The notes under the pieces: generated by a model
Seen by the model: the letters and a program-made list of their open reading frames with translations, nothing else
Database searches by the model: none
Told to the model about the DNA's origin: nothing
Position numbers and translations under genes: made by a program
In this document: piece after piece, positions 1 through 11,464 of the stretch
Layout of the letters: every line of letters begins with the position of its first letter
Numbering within the stretch: the stretch's first letter is position 1
Assembly (NCBI GenBank): GCA_025602905.1
Contig: JAHLKI010000024.1
Span: 362,681 to 426,680 of the forward strand
DNA length: 64,000 nucleotides
Direction of reading: 5' to 3'
From: Phlyctochytrium arcticum
Taxonomy: Eukaryota > Chytridiomycota > Chytridiomycetes > Chytridiales > Chytridiaceae

Positions 1-471
1 AAAATGTCCTGGAGGATCTAGATACACGACACGACGACTTCGGAACATGTTCGCAGCAGACATGGACTCTTTGCCGTCTTGGAAGTATCTAACTTCATTA
101 TGTTCAACTGGCAAGTCAAAAGGACTCAAAGGGCCCAGAAGAGTGGTGCTGCCTTTCTAGGTCCTTACGTACCTTTTGGAGGATTTTTTCTCCAACAAAG
201 GCGTGAGTGATCTAGGTCAGTTCAGGTAATTCAACCGTGCCAATACTTCCAGGGAGCTCGAGCATCGCCGTATATCTGGGGGTTCCCCCTACGTATGCAA
301 ACGGTCTACAACACAAGTGCATACCCATGCTTATATTCGTGTGACGACGTCTACAAGGACGACTTTGAGGAGCACGCCCTTCTGAAGACGTAAAATAAAG
401 CACGGCAACGAAGCGGCCGTATGTAGTGGTCATTAAAATATATAAGGAAACCGAGGAAAAGAAAAATGTTA
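1..471. other. No gene recognised
   Basis: I see no convincing coding sequence, RNA or repeat here. The short open frames have no recognisable composition or motif. The stretch lies downstream of the minus-strand fragment that ends at 472, so part of it is probably that gene's 3' flank. Confidence 0.4.
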
Positions 472-1104
472 TTAGCGACGGCGGGCGTTTCCCAAGTCTA
501 CGTTATATTCGCTCTCTGCGTATACTGATTGCACTACAAATACATTTGAGTCGGTGAAGTGCCTGGTACCAATGATGCGGGCACCCCATTGCCGAAGTGG
601 CCGTCCGTTCTCGTCATACGCGCCAAGGGGCCCCGTGACATGCACAGCCCAGAGCCCTCTGGGAAAGGTGATGATCTCCCCTGTTGGGTGGTTGCCGTCC
701 CTTACGCGAGTGCCCAGAATTTTCTCCTTTCTACTCTTCCTAAGACTACTTTGGCATTTTGTAAATGATAGAGCACCTGCAGGCGCTGTTCCTCCACAGG
801 CCAAAGGCATATGTATTCTTCGGGGGGATTTGGTGCGTATTTTTCGGTGATGTGGGACCAGGACATCTCATGATGTGGTACTTTGTCGAAATTTTGGTTT
901 ACCGCTATCCGCATCTGATTGTCTGAAGCTTTCTGTACGTTCAGGGTTCCTACCGCTCCCGCCTCCGCACTCCCAAAGAATGCGTCGACCTTTTTGACAT
1001 AGGTCGAGTCGTCTTTTGCCCAAAATTGCTTGATTCGATCTTGTTCGCGGCTCTGATTGGCGGTGGACTTCTGGAGGTTTGGTAGTCGACCTGGGTGTCG
1101 AAAA
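472..1104 (-). pseudogene. Unrecognised repeated protein family, copy A, frameshifted
   Basis: I do not recognise this family. The minus strand reads from a plausible splice acceptor near 1080 through an SREQDRIKQFWAK segment and a DAFFGSAEAGAVGTLNV segment. It continues to YAPNPPEEYICLWP and, after a one-base frame change near 700-705, to GEIITFPRGLWAVHVTGPLG and a stop at 472. The frame change is inferred by alignment with copy B (1219-1644), which reads through the same place without a break. The break could be a real mutation, since a third, partial copy also exists (2777-3130), or a sequence error. The EEYICLWP and W-x-VH blocks are the most conserved parts. No transmembrane segment or catalytic motif is evident. 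Confidence 0.45.
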
Positions 1105-1218
1105 CACGTGTTTTGGGCCTTGCTACGGGATAGGCAATTTGTAGGATGAACTTCGAGGATAAGATCGTGATTAGCTTTCATTATTAGCCTAATCGGAGGC
1201 ACGCAAATGCTTGTTCGA

Positions 1219-1644
1219 CTACAAAAACTTCCGGATCCGAATAGTGTCGGCTGCCAAGTATTCTTGCCCCCCAATCTCTCTGCGGATACGGCCCTGGTTG
1301 TCGTCGCCATGAAAATCTCCGCTGATATGGGCCACCCATACGTCCCTCGGGTAGGTAATGATTGCCTCCGCATCAATTTTTTGCGTGCCTGATGCAAGGC
1401 CGATAAACATCCCACGTTCTTCGTGGCTCAACAAATTTCTCGAGTTCCTCATGACCTTCAAGAATGCGATCCGAACTTCCTCGTCCGGCCAAAGACAGAT
1501 GTACTGTGATGGCGGGTTGGGTGCATAACACTCCGTCATTTTTAAGATGTGGGGGGTGTGTTTCAGTTGAAACCGCAAAACTACGGGGTTTTCGAGGGCG
1601 ATGGCCATCTTTGCTTTCTGAGCGACTGAGCAAAAGGTTGGCAT
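1219..1644 (-). CDS. Unrecognised repeated protein family, copy B (C-terminal half)
   Basis: This is an open minus-strand segment of about 140 residues. It aligns without gaps of note to the C-terminal half of copy A: YAPNPPSQYICLWPDEE, then a 30-residue linker, then AIITYPRDVWVAHISGDF. It lacks the SREQDRIKQFW block seen in copies A and C, so it is either one exon of a longer gene or a partial duplicate. The function is unknown. A neighbouring RhoGEF gene (3196-4040) lies upstream on the same strand, and a common origin of the two is possible but not shown. Confidence 0.4.
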   Translation of the reverse strand: MPTFCSVAQKAKMAIALENPVVLRFQLKHTPHILKMTECYAPNPPSQYICLWPDEEVRIAFLKVMRNSRNLLSHEERGMFIGLASGTQKIDAEAIITYPRDVWVAHISGDFHGDDNQGRIRREIGGQEYLAADTIRIRKFL

Positions 1645-1699
1645 ATGTATTTTGCGGATGTTGTCTAGTTCAGTTTCGAGTTTGAGGCGGATTGAATGC

Positions 1700-2776
1700 G
1701 CGGATAGTGAACAGTGGCAACATGCGGGTCGAGTGAGCCCGGATTGCCCTTTGGCGGTCTGAGGCTAAGAGTCTTGGTCCTGATCTTGGTCCGGCCAATG
1801 GCACAAAGAAACGAGAGGGTGGTGGATTTGTCCATTTTTCCGGCCATTGGACAACAAAGGCGGCGTCGACAAAAACAAAATGTTCGTATTTGCTGAGATG
1901 GCTATTCAGTGTGTGTGGAGTTTGCGGGAGGTGGCCTGCTGATTGCAATGCGATGGGAGTGGGGGGATTGTGGAGTGACAGCAGTTTGGACGCGAAATAA
2001 CGCCGAAATTCCCAACGCGTGGGGCACAGCTTCCTTGGCCGCAGGCGCAGCCATGAACTGAAAGTCTCGCGTGTGATCGCCTCCATGATCCATTGTCCTA
2101 TAAAGTCTTTCCTTTCCGCTGCGTAAGTGTGTCGGGTTTCTCTCTTCTTTCAACACGGCTTTGCAACATGGTGATTGCATCCTCCTTCAGGCAACCGTCA
2201 AATTCGCCGGGGCAGTTGGCGAAACTTTATTGGCGAGCGGGAGTGCGATCCCGACGAGCCCGAGCGCAAGCGAAGGCGAGGAGCATTGATTCTATTTGGG
2301 AGTTGGAGTTGGATGGATGTTTGGGCTCGGATGAGGAGCATTGTTTATTATGGAGTTGGAGTTGGTTGGCTGGATGATGTTGCGCTGGGGCGAAGAGCAT
2401 TGTTTATTTTTGGAGTTGGAGTTGGGAGATGTGGGATCACTCAACTAACACCATTCATCTAGGCTTCTTCCACGAAACGAAACTTTGCAAAATGATAAAC
2501 ACACCAACATTGATGGGGGATTGTTCTTATTGATACAAAAAATAAGATGATTGCAAAATAAAAAAGAAACCAATGCTTGACCCGATTGTTGTTAACTGCT
2601 TTATACGCCCCACATTCTCGATATTATCATCCTGAGGGGTTTTCAAACTACGAAAAAAAGAAAAAAGGCAAAAGTCAGCCACGGCATTCATTCAGAGAAA
2701 GACAGATATGAGGTCCAGTATTACCTTTATTTGTAGTACGTGTGTGCAAGTATGATGAATTTTATATCTTTCCAAA
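1700..2776. other. No gene recognised; GGAGTTGGAGTTGG-rich patch
   Basis: No convincing coding sequence is visible. Between about 2295 and 2430 the plus strand carries several copies of a GGAGTTGGAGTTGG-type unit alternating with a GAGCATTGTTTATT unit. This is a small degenerate tandem repeat with a period near 60-75 bp. The rest is unremarkable. Confidence 0.4.
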
Positions 2777-3130
2777 TTAATCCTTGGAATCCTTGGGGTC
2801 GGGCTTGATGGTCTTGCCACCCTGCTCCCATTGGGCGGGGCAGACTATATAGGTAGGAGGCGAGGAGAAAGAGCAGTCCGTTCGCAGGTCACACGAACCG
2901 CTCGGCAACCGGCGCTGCCGCTGTTGGTTTTTCATTATCAGCATCTGATTGTCTGAGGCCGTCTGCACGTTCAGGGTTCCTACGGCTCCCGCCTCCGTAC
3001 TCCCAAAGAATGCGTCTACCTTTTTGGCATACGCCGTGTTGTTCTTTGCCCAAAATTGCTTGATTCGATCTTGTTCACGGCTCTGAATTGCGGTGTACTT
3101 CTGGAAGTTTGGCCCTCGCTTGACCGCCAA
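2777..3130 (-). pseudogene. Unrecognised repeated protein family, copy C (N-terminal half)
   Basis: The minus strand encodes SREQDRIKQFWAKNN followed by KKVDAFFGSTEAGAVGTLNV, nearly identical to copy A at 870-1090. It then diverges into unrelated sequence and stops. The conserved block starts right after a CTTCCAG-type splice acceptor in both copies, so it is probably one duplicated exon. It lies just downstream of the DH-domain exons of the RhoGEF gene on the same strand and could be that gene's next exon. The intron phase I deduce does not fit, so I keep it separate. Confidence 0.4.
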
Positions 3131-3195
3131 TTCTTTGTATTCCTTTATTGTTAGTCATGACGGAAAGGGGAGGTGGTCATCTGAGCCTTACATCG

Positions 3196-4040
3196 CTAAA
3201 ACTGTCTTGAATGTCTACCACACTTGGCGCGCCATCTACCTGCAGCAACTGTCTTGATTCCCTCAATCCGCTCTAACGCTTCCTTCAATTGAACCATAAC
3301 GGGTGATGCTTCATTTGTGTATTTGATGATTTCCTGTGGGAAGGACAATAAGCGACCGGTCCTTGAAGCTTGCTGTGGATGCCATCGCAGCAGACTTACT
3401 TGTATCAAGAAGGGATACTTGCAAAGTCTTTGCTGAGGTTTTATTAGAAACCGCGCCATGCTGATTCCACGGCTTGCCGAGTTTCGGTACGCTTTCTGTA
3501 GCAAGTTTCGAAACTCTCCTTGGGTCTGCGATAAAGATGCTTGTTTCCACAGTGACACGGCATGCTGGTTACAGTACGGTGTATAGCATAAAAACTTGGT
3601 CATCTGCAAAAGGAACTAATGTTTTAGTAGCAACTGATGATTTTTCGGAATGGTCCATACCATTGACAGTAGTGTATATATTTATACCCTCGAAATTCAT
3701 CCTACAAACTGCCTATCTCCAATCCGATCACAAACTGGATTGTTGACGTTCAGATATTCCAGCTTGCCCAAAAATTCCTAAAGCATCACAAAATCAGCTG
3801 GCAGGCCAAGTTACTGAACAAAGTGGTGGTACCTGGGCGACTCTGAGGATTTCTTCCACGTTTGAAAATGTGGATTCAACCACTTTGGGTGCCATAACTC
3901 GTCGCTCCAGCATTAGTCTTTTGAATAACTATATAAAGGTTCTTCTTTTTTGAGAAAAGTGTTGAGAAAATACGTTGAATGGTGTGGATGGCATAGCTAC
4001 TAACCTCAACGATTAGTTGACATACTCTCTCTGTACTCTC
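3196..4040 (-). CDS. RhoGEF, Dbl-homology domain gene (5' end unresolved)
   Basis: This gene encodes a Dbl-homology (DH) guanine-nucleotide exchange domain for Rho-family GTPases. Minus-strand exons at 3833-3928, 3706-3777, 3400-3603 and 3196-3333 join in one frame with every junction in phase 0. They give STFSNVEEI, then VCDRIGD, CYTPYCNQHAVSL, ARFLIKPQQRLCKYPFLIQ and a final helix. This is the expected DH order, and KPxQRxxKYPFL is the signature. A further exon at about 3990-4040 reads ESTERVCQLIVE, a good match to the start of a DH domain, but I find no clean acceptor for it and an upstream stop lies in frame. No PH domain follows before the stop at 3196. The gene is either incomplete at its 5' end or a decaying copy. 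Confidence 0.7.
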
Positions 4041-4124
4041 TTTCCATCGTAATGAATTCAGGTATGGCCGTCATACGCGAACGCTCTTCTTTGCTCATTT
4101 TCGGATTAAGCGAAGTTTGAAGCT

Positions 4125-5520
4125 GCATCCAAAAAATTCCACAGTCGAGATCCTGGAGAGATCCTGATGCATTACGTAAACACACGTACTAGTAACTCCG
4201 CCAGGGCCCACGGTGAATGCAGGTTGAGAATTTCACCGGATAACTGAATAGACAACCAGATCCGAACCCCATAACTGTACGTTACCCATCATACAGTGAT
4301 CTCAACTATTGATATTGCAACATCCTCAGAGATCTAAAAAATGAAGTTAAAATTCTCGGAATTATTCAACAATCAAGTTCACTTTCCCAGCATTACAAAT
4401 TGTTCAAAAACAAAGTTTCCAATATCGTACAAATATTTTGAAAGGTCAAATTTGCTCACCGGGCTGACTTTTAGATGTCCAGGGAATATGGGCGTAGGTA
4501 GATCTAATATGAAGCTTTTTGGACGGTACGATGGCTAGTGTTGACCCATGCGGTTCATGAGACGTATGGTGCTCCCCATTTTAGCAATAGTACAGCGGGT
4601 TCGGCAACAACCATCTCTTAGCGACAGCATAGGAAACATCTTGAAATTGATGTCATTTTTGATGTCAGCCGGCAGGGCGAAAACCCTTTTTTTGCATTGA
4701 AATTGGCGACAGTGTTCTAAATGAGCCAGCAAGTCCGGATTACAATCATTACATGCCACCGACATTTGGTTTATTTGTTCTCACGATAGTTTATGTAGTA
4801 CTGAGCAAGGATCGGTCAGAGAATGACTGCCCCGACGAATTTGATTGTTGTTTAGTTGAGTACAATACAATTCACACAATACTGAAGAAGGCTGCGGCAT
4901 GAGTTAATGTGGGGTACAGAAGAGCGGTGTCATCCACGGCACGGCTGGTTCCGAGTTAACAAGAGCCTCCACCATCGTCCTCACCGAGCATTTACCAAGT
5001 GCATACGTTCTACGTGTTGGTCCTAAATTCGCGGTCGATTACTCCCACGCTACTGCCGCTCATCGCGGCGTAGAACGACGATATCCCAATACTCGCTGCT
5101 CCGTAGCAATCAGGTTGTCCGAAATCAACCATGTGCACAATCGAAGAGGATGTGGAGTTATAAATCAAATTGCACGGCGGCGTTAATGTTGAGGAGATTG
5201 CACAGAAAGTGACAAATATGCATATTGTCTCCCGGCAACGAACGGCAGTAGTACTGATAGTATAGTCATCAAGATGGTGCGAAGACGTTATGTATTATAG
5301 TTATAAAATAACAGACACTTTGTTTGTTCCAGTCGGGTGAAGCTATTTGGCGGAGGAGCGTGGAGAGACCAGCTATTCTAGATACTCCTCGTAGTCATAC
5401 GTATGTTCGAGCCCCACATTCCCAGAGGTTTCCCTGATTGCTGGACTCGTCAAAGGGAATTCCGTCCATTAATCAAATGCCCCTGGGACATGAGAGAATA
5501 TGACTGGCCGTAATTCCCTC
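4125..5520. other. No gene recognised
   Basis: About 1.4 kb without a recognisable gene. Short open frames occur on both strands (for example 4341-4538), but none shows a motif or a splice-supported extension. No tRNA-like fold or long repeat was noticed. Confidence 0.4.
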
Positions 5521-5560
5521 TGATGAGTCGAACAACCCCGCTAGCGCTCCAGAGCTCTGC

Positions 5561-6143
5561 TCAAAGTTTTGGTTCAGACGGAGGCCCAAAGAACGGAAGG
5601 TTGTACCTCTTGCAAACTTCTAGAGGGATAGGTCTTTCCACAGCAAGAGCGGCTTCGGCAAAGGCGGCTTGCTCTTCTTTGGTCATACGACTGTCCAGAA
5701 ACTCGCGAACCCGACGAAGGCCCTCTTCCATATCCAGACCGAAATCACCGTCTACGTTTTCCCAACGACCAAAGAACGATTCCGGTGTAAGCCAGGTACC
5801 TCTGGATGGATAAATATCGTTCAAGGAGACGGTGGCTGGGGCAGTCGCAACGGTAGTTGTCGAGGTCGTTGCAACGGCAATCACCGAGGGAGTCACCGAG
5901 AGGTACAGTCGCCGTGGTAGTCGCAGCGGTAGTCACCGAGGTAGTTGCCGCCGGAGTCGCCGAGGTAGTCACAGGCATGATTTCCTGATAATATACGAGA
6001 CAAGTGCTGGGGGAAGGCGGTTTCGAGGGAGGTGGTCGGCGCTGTAATAACCGTTGTAACGGCGTTGTTGTTTCGTGTTGAATTTGTTGAGTGGCAGTGT
6101 TGACTCTGTAACTCTGTTGAGGTGAGCCATGTTGCCACGGCAA
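5561..6143 (-). CDS. Thr/Ala/Val-rich hypothetical protein with a frame break
   Basis: The minus strand encodes a repetitive segment rich in VTT, ATT and TAT units (about 5830-5985). After a +1 frame change near 5895 comes an ordered C-terminal region reading WLTPESFFGRWENVDGDFG and FLDSRMTKEEQAAFAEAAL, ending at 5561. The repetitive DNA is built of GGTAGTCACCGAG-like units, so the frame break may be slippage, an unrecognised small intron or an error. The C-terminal part has the composition of a soluble helical domain that I do not recognise. Thr-rich spacers of this sort are common in cell-surface proteins of fungi, but no signal peptide or anchor can be placed. Confidence 0.4.
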
Positions 6144-6229
6144 GCGGAGAGATGCGCTGCACAGTCATGCGAGGCGGCCTTGAACCCAATCCCCCAATCC
6201 CTAGAGCTGAGATCGTCAAAAGAACCGCA

Positions 6230-6976
6230 ATGGATTCGTTAAAGAGCCTTTCCCGACTGTCATTCCGACAGGTGAGTCTTCTGGGGACACTCCAGGGGTT
6301 CACACACTGGTGGTGCAAGACACTTATCATAATCTATGCTAACACAAGCGTCTCGCGAATCCTAGCTGGCCTTACAACTCTTGAATGTCGGCCTTATTGT
6401 ATCCTCCGCGTTGATGATATGGAAGGGCCTCAGCGTAGTCACGGATAGCGAATCGCCAATAGTGGTTGTTCTCAGGTCAGGCAGCAAAGACTTGACAAGT
6501 CGCGATCAAAGCCCCAACTGAAATTTGACATTTAATCTAGTGAATCTATGGAGCCTGCGTTTCGTCGAGGGGACCTCCTGTTTCTTACACAACCATCAAG
6601 TCCTATTCTGATAGGAGACATTTGCGTCTTCAAAATCACGGGGAAGGAAGTGCCTATTGTGCATCGAGTTATTGAGTTACATGCCCAGAACGAGACGCAG
6701 TGGATCTTGACTAAGGGAGATAACAATGAAATCAATGACCGGGGCCTTTATAACCATGGACAAATGTGGATCAAGAAAGAGGACGTGGTTGGGAGGGTAA
6801 AGGGGTGGGTTTCCAAATTTGTGGCGGACCCAAAAACAGTTGCTAACTACTTTCGGAATCATAGATTCCTGCCATATGTGGGCATTATAACTATTCTGCT
6901 GAACGACTATCCACAAGCAAAGGTGGTGCTACTGTTGGCGCTGGCTGCATTTGTTTTGTTTACGCGTGAAGAATAA
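6230..6976 (+). CDS. SEC11: ER signal peptidase complex catalytic subunit SEC11
   Basis: This is the catalytic subunit of the ER signal peptidase complex, which removes signal peptides from secreted proteins. Exons 6230-6271, 6366-6475 and 6541-6976 join in frame into 195 residues, the normal SEC11 length. The N terminus [14 protein letters not shown] leads into one membrane helix ([20 protein letters not shown]). The nucleophile serine is in VVVLSESMEP, the catalytic histidine in [10 protein letters not shown] and the aspartate in INDRGLY. The usual S-G-S-M-E-P reads S-E-S-M-E-P here, with the serine codon before this Glu split across intron 2. [13 protein letters not shown] stretch and a hydrophobic tail complete the family pattern. 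The introns are 94 and 65 nt, and the first has a GCTAAC branch point. Confidence 0.92.
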
Positions 6977-7166
6977 ACTGTTTTTTTTGGCATCGCACCG
7001 ATTTAACTGACACCCTAAATTACCACCCTATAATTCTACGCTAAGATGGGAATGCGGCCGGACGTACTCCGAAGATTTTCCTCTACCCTTATCAGCAAAG
7101 TACAACTGGGAATTTGATCTCTTTGACGAAGACTCATCAACAAATAGACGGTTGCCACGCCAGCTT

Positions 7167-8222
7167 TCAGATGAGTCCGAATCCCAGGTCATGGTGGGTG
7201 ACAGGTACCGGATTGACGGCGTTTGCCGCGTTTGCTGGTATTTTGGGGTTGGCAGTTTCTGTGCTGCGCAAGCAAGTGAGGGAGTAGGTAAAGAACCACC
7301 AACTGGCGGCGTATGTAATTGCGCCTGTGTACGTCAAGGTGTTGCCCAAGTTTCTCATGGTCGCCACACCGTAGAGCGACCCAAACGAGATGTTTCCTAC
7401 TATTGTACAAATGGCAGCCGCCCTGTTACGTCGCGTAAACTCTCCAACTGTGTTCGAGTTGATGTTGTAATGACCGACATCTTTTGCCCTAAGCATTGCA
7501 GTCATGTCGCGAGAAATTCCTATGATACAAATCGATATGGCGCTGTCGATCAAGGCTGTGGCAAAGCTCAATATCATCCAAGGTACGATGAAGTGAACGG
7601 GCTCCCGTTGCGCAGCGCCCGGCCCATTACGAACGCCAATGAAGAACAGAATTGCGGTAATGGCCCCCAGTAGGAGAGTGCATGTAACCATTACTCTTCG
7701 ACAAATATTTGCCCAGTGTCGAGATTTATTTCGGGCGATGAGAATGAATTCGATACGTAGCGGTTGAATCCAAGCTACCGCAAGCAGGCCGCCGTACAGA
7801 AATACTGTAGAGAACAACAAGCATTAATGATGCACAGAACCCACTTCAGAACGGAGCCGTGCACAGGACTGACCTTTAGACAAATGCCCTCATTCTGGGC
7901 TGCTCTCGAATTGCCAATGGACGATCGCTGCGTAAAGTAGAATCACCATGCCCACCCATAACGACACAGCAGCCACCAGAAACAAAACATTGATATGCGT
8001 GAGAGGGTTTCTCCAAACTGCCCTCACGCTAAACAGGACGGTGGACGCGCTGACACAAAAACTGATGAGCACAATCAGAATGTTTGCCCAGTAGATATTG
8101 ATCCCGGAACATGGAGATTCTTTGACCTCCCATGCGGACAAACGCCCAGTGTACGTTGTCACTGGTGTTCCATCTTGGGCAGTGGAGAAAACGCAGTTCG
8201 GGTCATCCACCATTCGAGACAT
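7167..8222 (-). pseudogene. Seven-helix membrane protein, paralogue 1, with nonsense codon
   Basis: This is the first of five tandem paralogues of a membrane protein family I do not recognise. Exons 7874-8222 and 7167-7804 have conserved boundaries and a phase-1 intron. They give two helices in exon 1 and five in exon 2, seven in all, with conserved motifs WAQPIRLDFIL, IGVxNGPGA and ASxWWFxTYSLSC. This copy is the most diverged (SGINIYWANILIVLISF). The Trp codon of the PEWGHLCK motif at the end of exon 1 is replaced by TGA at 7890-7892, so the reading frame is broken 6 codons before the intron. The rest of both exons is open. It may be a recent pseudogene. Confidence 0.6.
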
Positions 8223-8593
8223 GATCAGCTATCGGGATATGAGAGGAAGGGTGTTTTTCGAAGCGGAACCAGGTCGACGGACGCCAACCCACATAATAAA
8301 ATTAACTGTTTTTTTTTGAGGAACAAGCAAACAAAGCGATGTGGTCTCCTCTCAAATGCACGCTCGGTGTTAGTTCGTAGCCTTGTATTTAAAACAAATG
8401 TATGTCCCAGATATTCAGTAATGCCACCCAAGCCAGTCGTACTTTCGGGGCGAGAGTGTCAACGACTGGAGTGTCAAAACTAGCCGGGATGTACCGGAGG
8501 CGCGGTGCTGATGTCACCCGGACTTCCCCGGACGTGAATTCGTGAATGTGCGGTACAAACTTTGACTGCTCCCTACAATCAGCACTATGTAGG

Positions 8594-9690
8594 CTATATA
8601 TCTCTGCATTCAGCTACGGCTACGGATCTTGCTGTACCATGGACGGCGCTCCCAGTCGCCGACTCGCTCATGCTCCCTTGCACCTTGGTGTTGGCAGAAG
8701 GAGTTCTTGCAGGATCTTTGATGGATTCGCGCATGCAGGACAGCGAATAGGTGACAAACCACCAGGTGGAAGCGATGGATATGGTGCCCATGTATGTGAC
8801 GGTGCTGCCCAGATTGAGAAAAGATCCAGCCAAGTATAGTGAGGCAAATACCACATCACCGGTGCAAGCCATGACTGCTGCAAATTTGTTTCGCCGGGCA
8901 AAGTCTACCACATTACCAGCATTGACATTGTAGTATTCAATGTCTTTGGCATGGAGCAATGCATGTTGATCGTGGCATGCCTTGATGATGTAGACCGAGA
9001 GAACAAGGTCCAGAACTGCTGCTCCGAAATTGACCAGCACCCAGGGAATGATATAGTGCACCATCTCTCTTTTCGCAGCCCCGGGCCCATTGTGAACTCC
9101 AATGGCAAAGAGAAGTACGCACATCATGCCGAATACTAGCGCCACGGTCAGGTACACCTTGTGGAAGGTACGAGCCCATCGGCGAGGTTTGTTTCTCGAT
9201 ATAAGAATAAAGTCGAGCCGGATCGGTTGTGCCCAAGCTCCAAAGAAAATTCCGCCGAACCAGAAGACTATTGGTACGAATATGAAAGGGTCAGGCCAAA
9301 GTGATGCAGAGTAAACAGGATGCATAAAGGTTTACCCTTGCAAAGGTGCCCCCATTCTGGCCGGCCCCCCAACTGCCAATGATCGACAACAGCGGCGAGT
9401 TCCAAAAGCATCCCCAGCCAAACCGAAACAGCCCCTGCGAGGACCAATCCATTGCCTTTCGTCAGACCATTCGCCACTATCGTTCGACTACTGTAAAAAA
9501 CAGTATATCCGCTGATGCAGACGCTGATGAGAACTATGGCAATGTTTCCCAACCACACATTGATGCCAGTACAAGCAGCGTCTATGGAGTCCCAATGGGA
9601 AAGGACTCCATTGTAGCCAAGGACCACTGAGTAATTTGCATCAAGGGAGTAAGTACAGTGGGGATCATTGGAGAGGTATATCGTGGCCAT
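8594..9690 (-). CDS. Seven-helix membrane protein, paralogue 2 (intact)
   Basis: Exons 9336-9690 and 8594-9267 give 342 residues with no stop. Predicted helices are GNIAIVLISVCISGYTVFY, LVLAGAVSVWLGMLLELAA, FWFGGIFFGAWAQPIRLDF, VYLTVALVFGMMCVLLFAI, IIPWVLVNFGAAVLDLVLSV, FAAVMACTGDVVFASLYLAG and YMGTISIASTWWFVTYSLSC. They are followed by a polar tail of about 50 residues. Seven helices with a hydrophilic C-tail suggest a receptor or transporter. There is no DRY, NPxxY or other class A GPCR signature, so I leave the function open. The intron is 68 nt with a conserved phase. Upstream and downstream flanks are shared with paralogues 3 and 4, showing tandem duplication. Confidence 0.75.
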
Positions 9691-9699
9691 GGCTTAAAG

Positions 9700-10290
9700 G
9701 TGGTACTGTAATGGCAGGGAGAGAAAGTTTGAGCGGCACTTAAAAGGCCAGAAGCGTTGCTGAGTGAAACCATTATTCCTTCCATGGTTAACATACCCTT
9801 CTATTGAGCCAGAATCTCGAAACGACCCTTAATCTAAAGTTAACCCAAGCATTCTTTGCTCAAAATCAATGTGGCATAACGTCTTAATTTAGACGTGACA
9901 GTTTTCCCGCTATTTATATTCCACTATGTGATCCATGACGGACACGTTTGGAAGTCCATTCATACCAAATGGTGAATGGAAGTAAATTAATTCAAAGAGC
10001 TTTTTTTATGTTCTGTGGTGGAAACCCCTCATTGTTACTGAAGACGGCTGATGTTTGAATCCGGCTTTGTGTACTCATGTACGAGTAAGACCCCTACAGT
10101 TTAAAATTAATTTTTTTTTCGCAACAAACTAAACACCGAGGAATAAAAGGAATATGTTGCTCAGGCCGATCGGAATGGATCCGATCCTGAATAAAACGTT
10201 TTTGCGGCTTCTCTAGTGAGCATATTGTGATTGGAGATTGGATCATGGCATATACAAGGATGAAAAATTGAAGTTATATTCGTCTGCACG
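9700..10290. other. Intergenic, repeated flank of the seven-helix gene array
   Basis: There is no gene. The sequence around 10000-10060, with CCCCTCATTGTTACTG, recurs near 14680, 15075 and, inverted, near 18760 and 19085. It marks the flank that was duplicated together with the membrane protein genes. Confidence 0.45.
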
Positions 10291-10291
10291 A

Positions 10292-11402
10292 TCAATACTG
10301 TGTAGGGTCCGGGTCCTGAGATTCAGCTACAGCCAATGGTCTTGATGTGTTCCCAGGCATCACAGGCATCGAGGAATAAGCTTGTATCTTGGTGGCCTGG
10401 GACGGAGTTATTGGAGATTCTTTGAAGAATCCGCGCATGGAGGACAGTGAATAGGTAAGAAACCACCATCCGGAAGCGATGGATATGGTGCCCATGTATG
10501 TGATCGTGTTGCCCAGATTGAGTAAAGACCCGGTCATGTATAGTGTGAAAAATACCACATGCCCGATACACGCCATAACTGCTACAAATTTGTTTCGCCG
10601 GGCAAAGTCTACCACTGTATCAGCATTGATATTGTAGCATTCAATGTCTTTGGCCCGGAGCAGTGAATACCGGTATGCATTATGACATGCCTTGAAAATG
10701 TAGACCGAGATAAGCACGTCCACAACGACCTTCCCGAGATTTACCAGCATCCAGGGCACGACATAGTGTACCAGCTCTCTTTCCGCTGCCCTGGGCCCAT
10801 TCTTGACTCCAATTGCGAAAACACCTATTATGAGCACGGCAAATACAAGCAGCACAGTCAGTAAAACTTTTTGAAAGATACGGGTCCATCGGCGAGGTTT
10901 GTTTTTTGATATAAGAATAAAGTCGAATCGGATTGGTTGAATCCAAACTGAACACAGGTTTCCGCCAAACCAAAAAACTATAGTTAAGAATGTGAGACGG
11001 GTCAGGCCAAAGTGATGCAAAGTGAAAAAAGCGAAATACATAAAAGGCAATACCTTTGCAGAGATGGCCCCATTCCGGCCGATCCCCCAACTGCCAATGA
11101 TCAATGACAGCAATGAGTTCCAAGATCATCCCCAACCAAACGGAAACAGCCCCGATGAGCACCGATCCATTGCCCTTCGTCAGACCATTCGCCACTACCG
11201 TTCGACCACTATAAAAAACAGTATATCCGCTGATGCAGCAGCTGATGAAAACTATAGCAATGTTCCCCCACCACACGTTGATGCCAGTACCAGCACCTTC
11301 TATGGAGTCCCAATGGGAGAGGACACCTGTGTAGCCAAGTACTACCGTGCCATTTGCATCAAGGGAGTAAGTGCAATGGGGATCATCGGAGAGGTATTTC
11401 AT
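10292..11402 (-). CDS. Seven-helix membrane protein, paralogue 3 (intact)
   Basis: Exons 11054-11402 and 10292-10976/7 join in phase 1 to about 344 residues without a stop. The order of seven hydrophobic segments is the same as in paralogue 2, with NIAIVFISCCISGYTVFYSG, WLGMILELIAVIDHWQLGD, FDFILISKNKPRRW, FAVLIIGVFAIGVKNGPRA and SGWWFLTYSLSSMRGF. The short polar C-tail ends SQDPDPTQY, similar to paralogue 4. I start it at the ATG giving MKYLSDDPHCTYS, which aligns with the starts of paralogues 2 and 4. No known family signature is recognised. Confidence 0.75.
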
Positions 11403-11464
11403 GGCCAAAAGCTGGATACAGTAGCTACGATGGTGCCAGGAGACAAAGTGGACGACTCTTGAAA

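Noticed and set aside
702..1415. A single 237-residue protein across copy A
   Set aside because: The first third precedes a likely splice acceptor and has no match in the paralogous copies, so only the part after about 1080 is supported.
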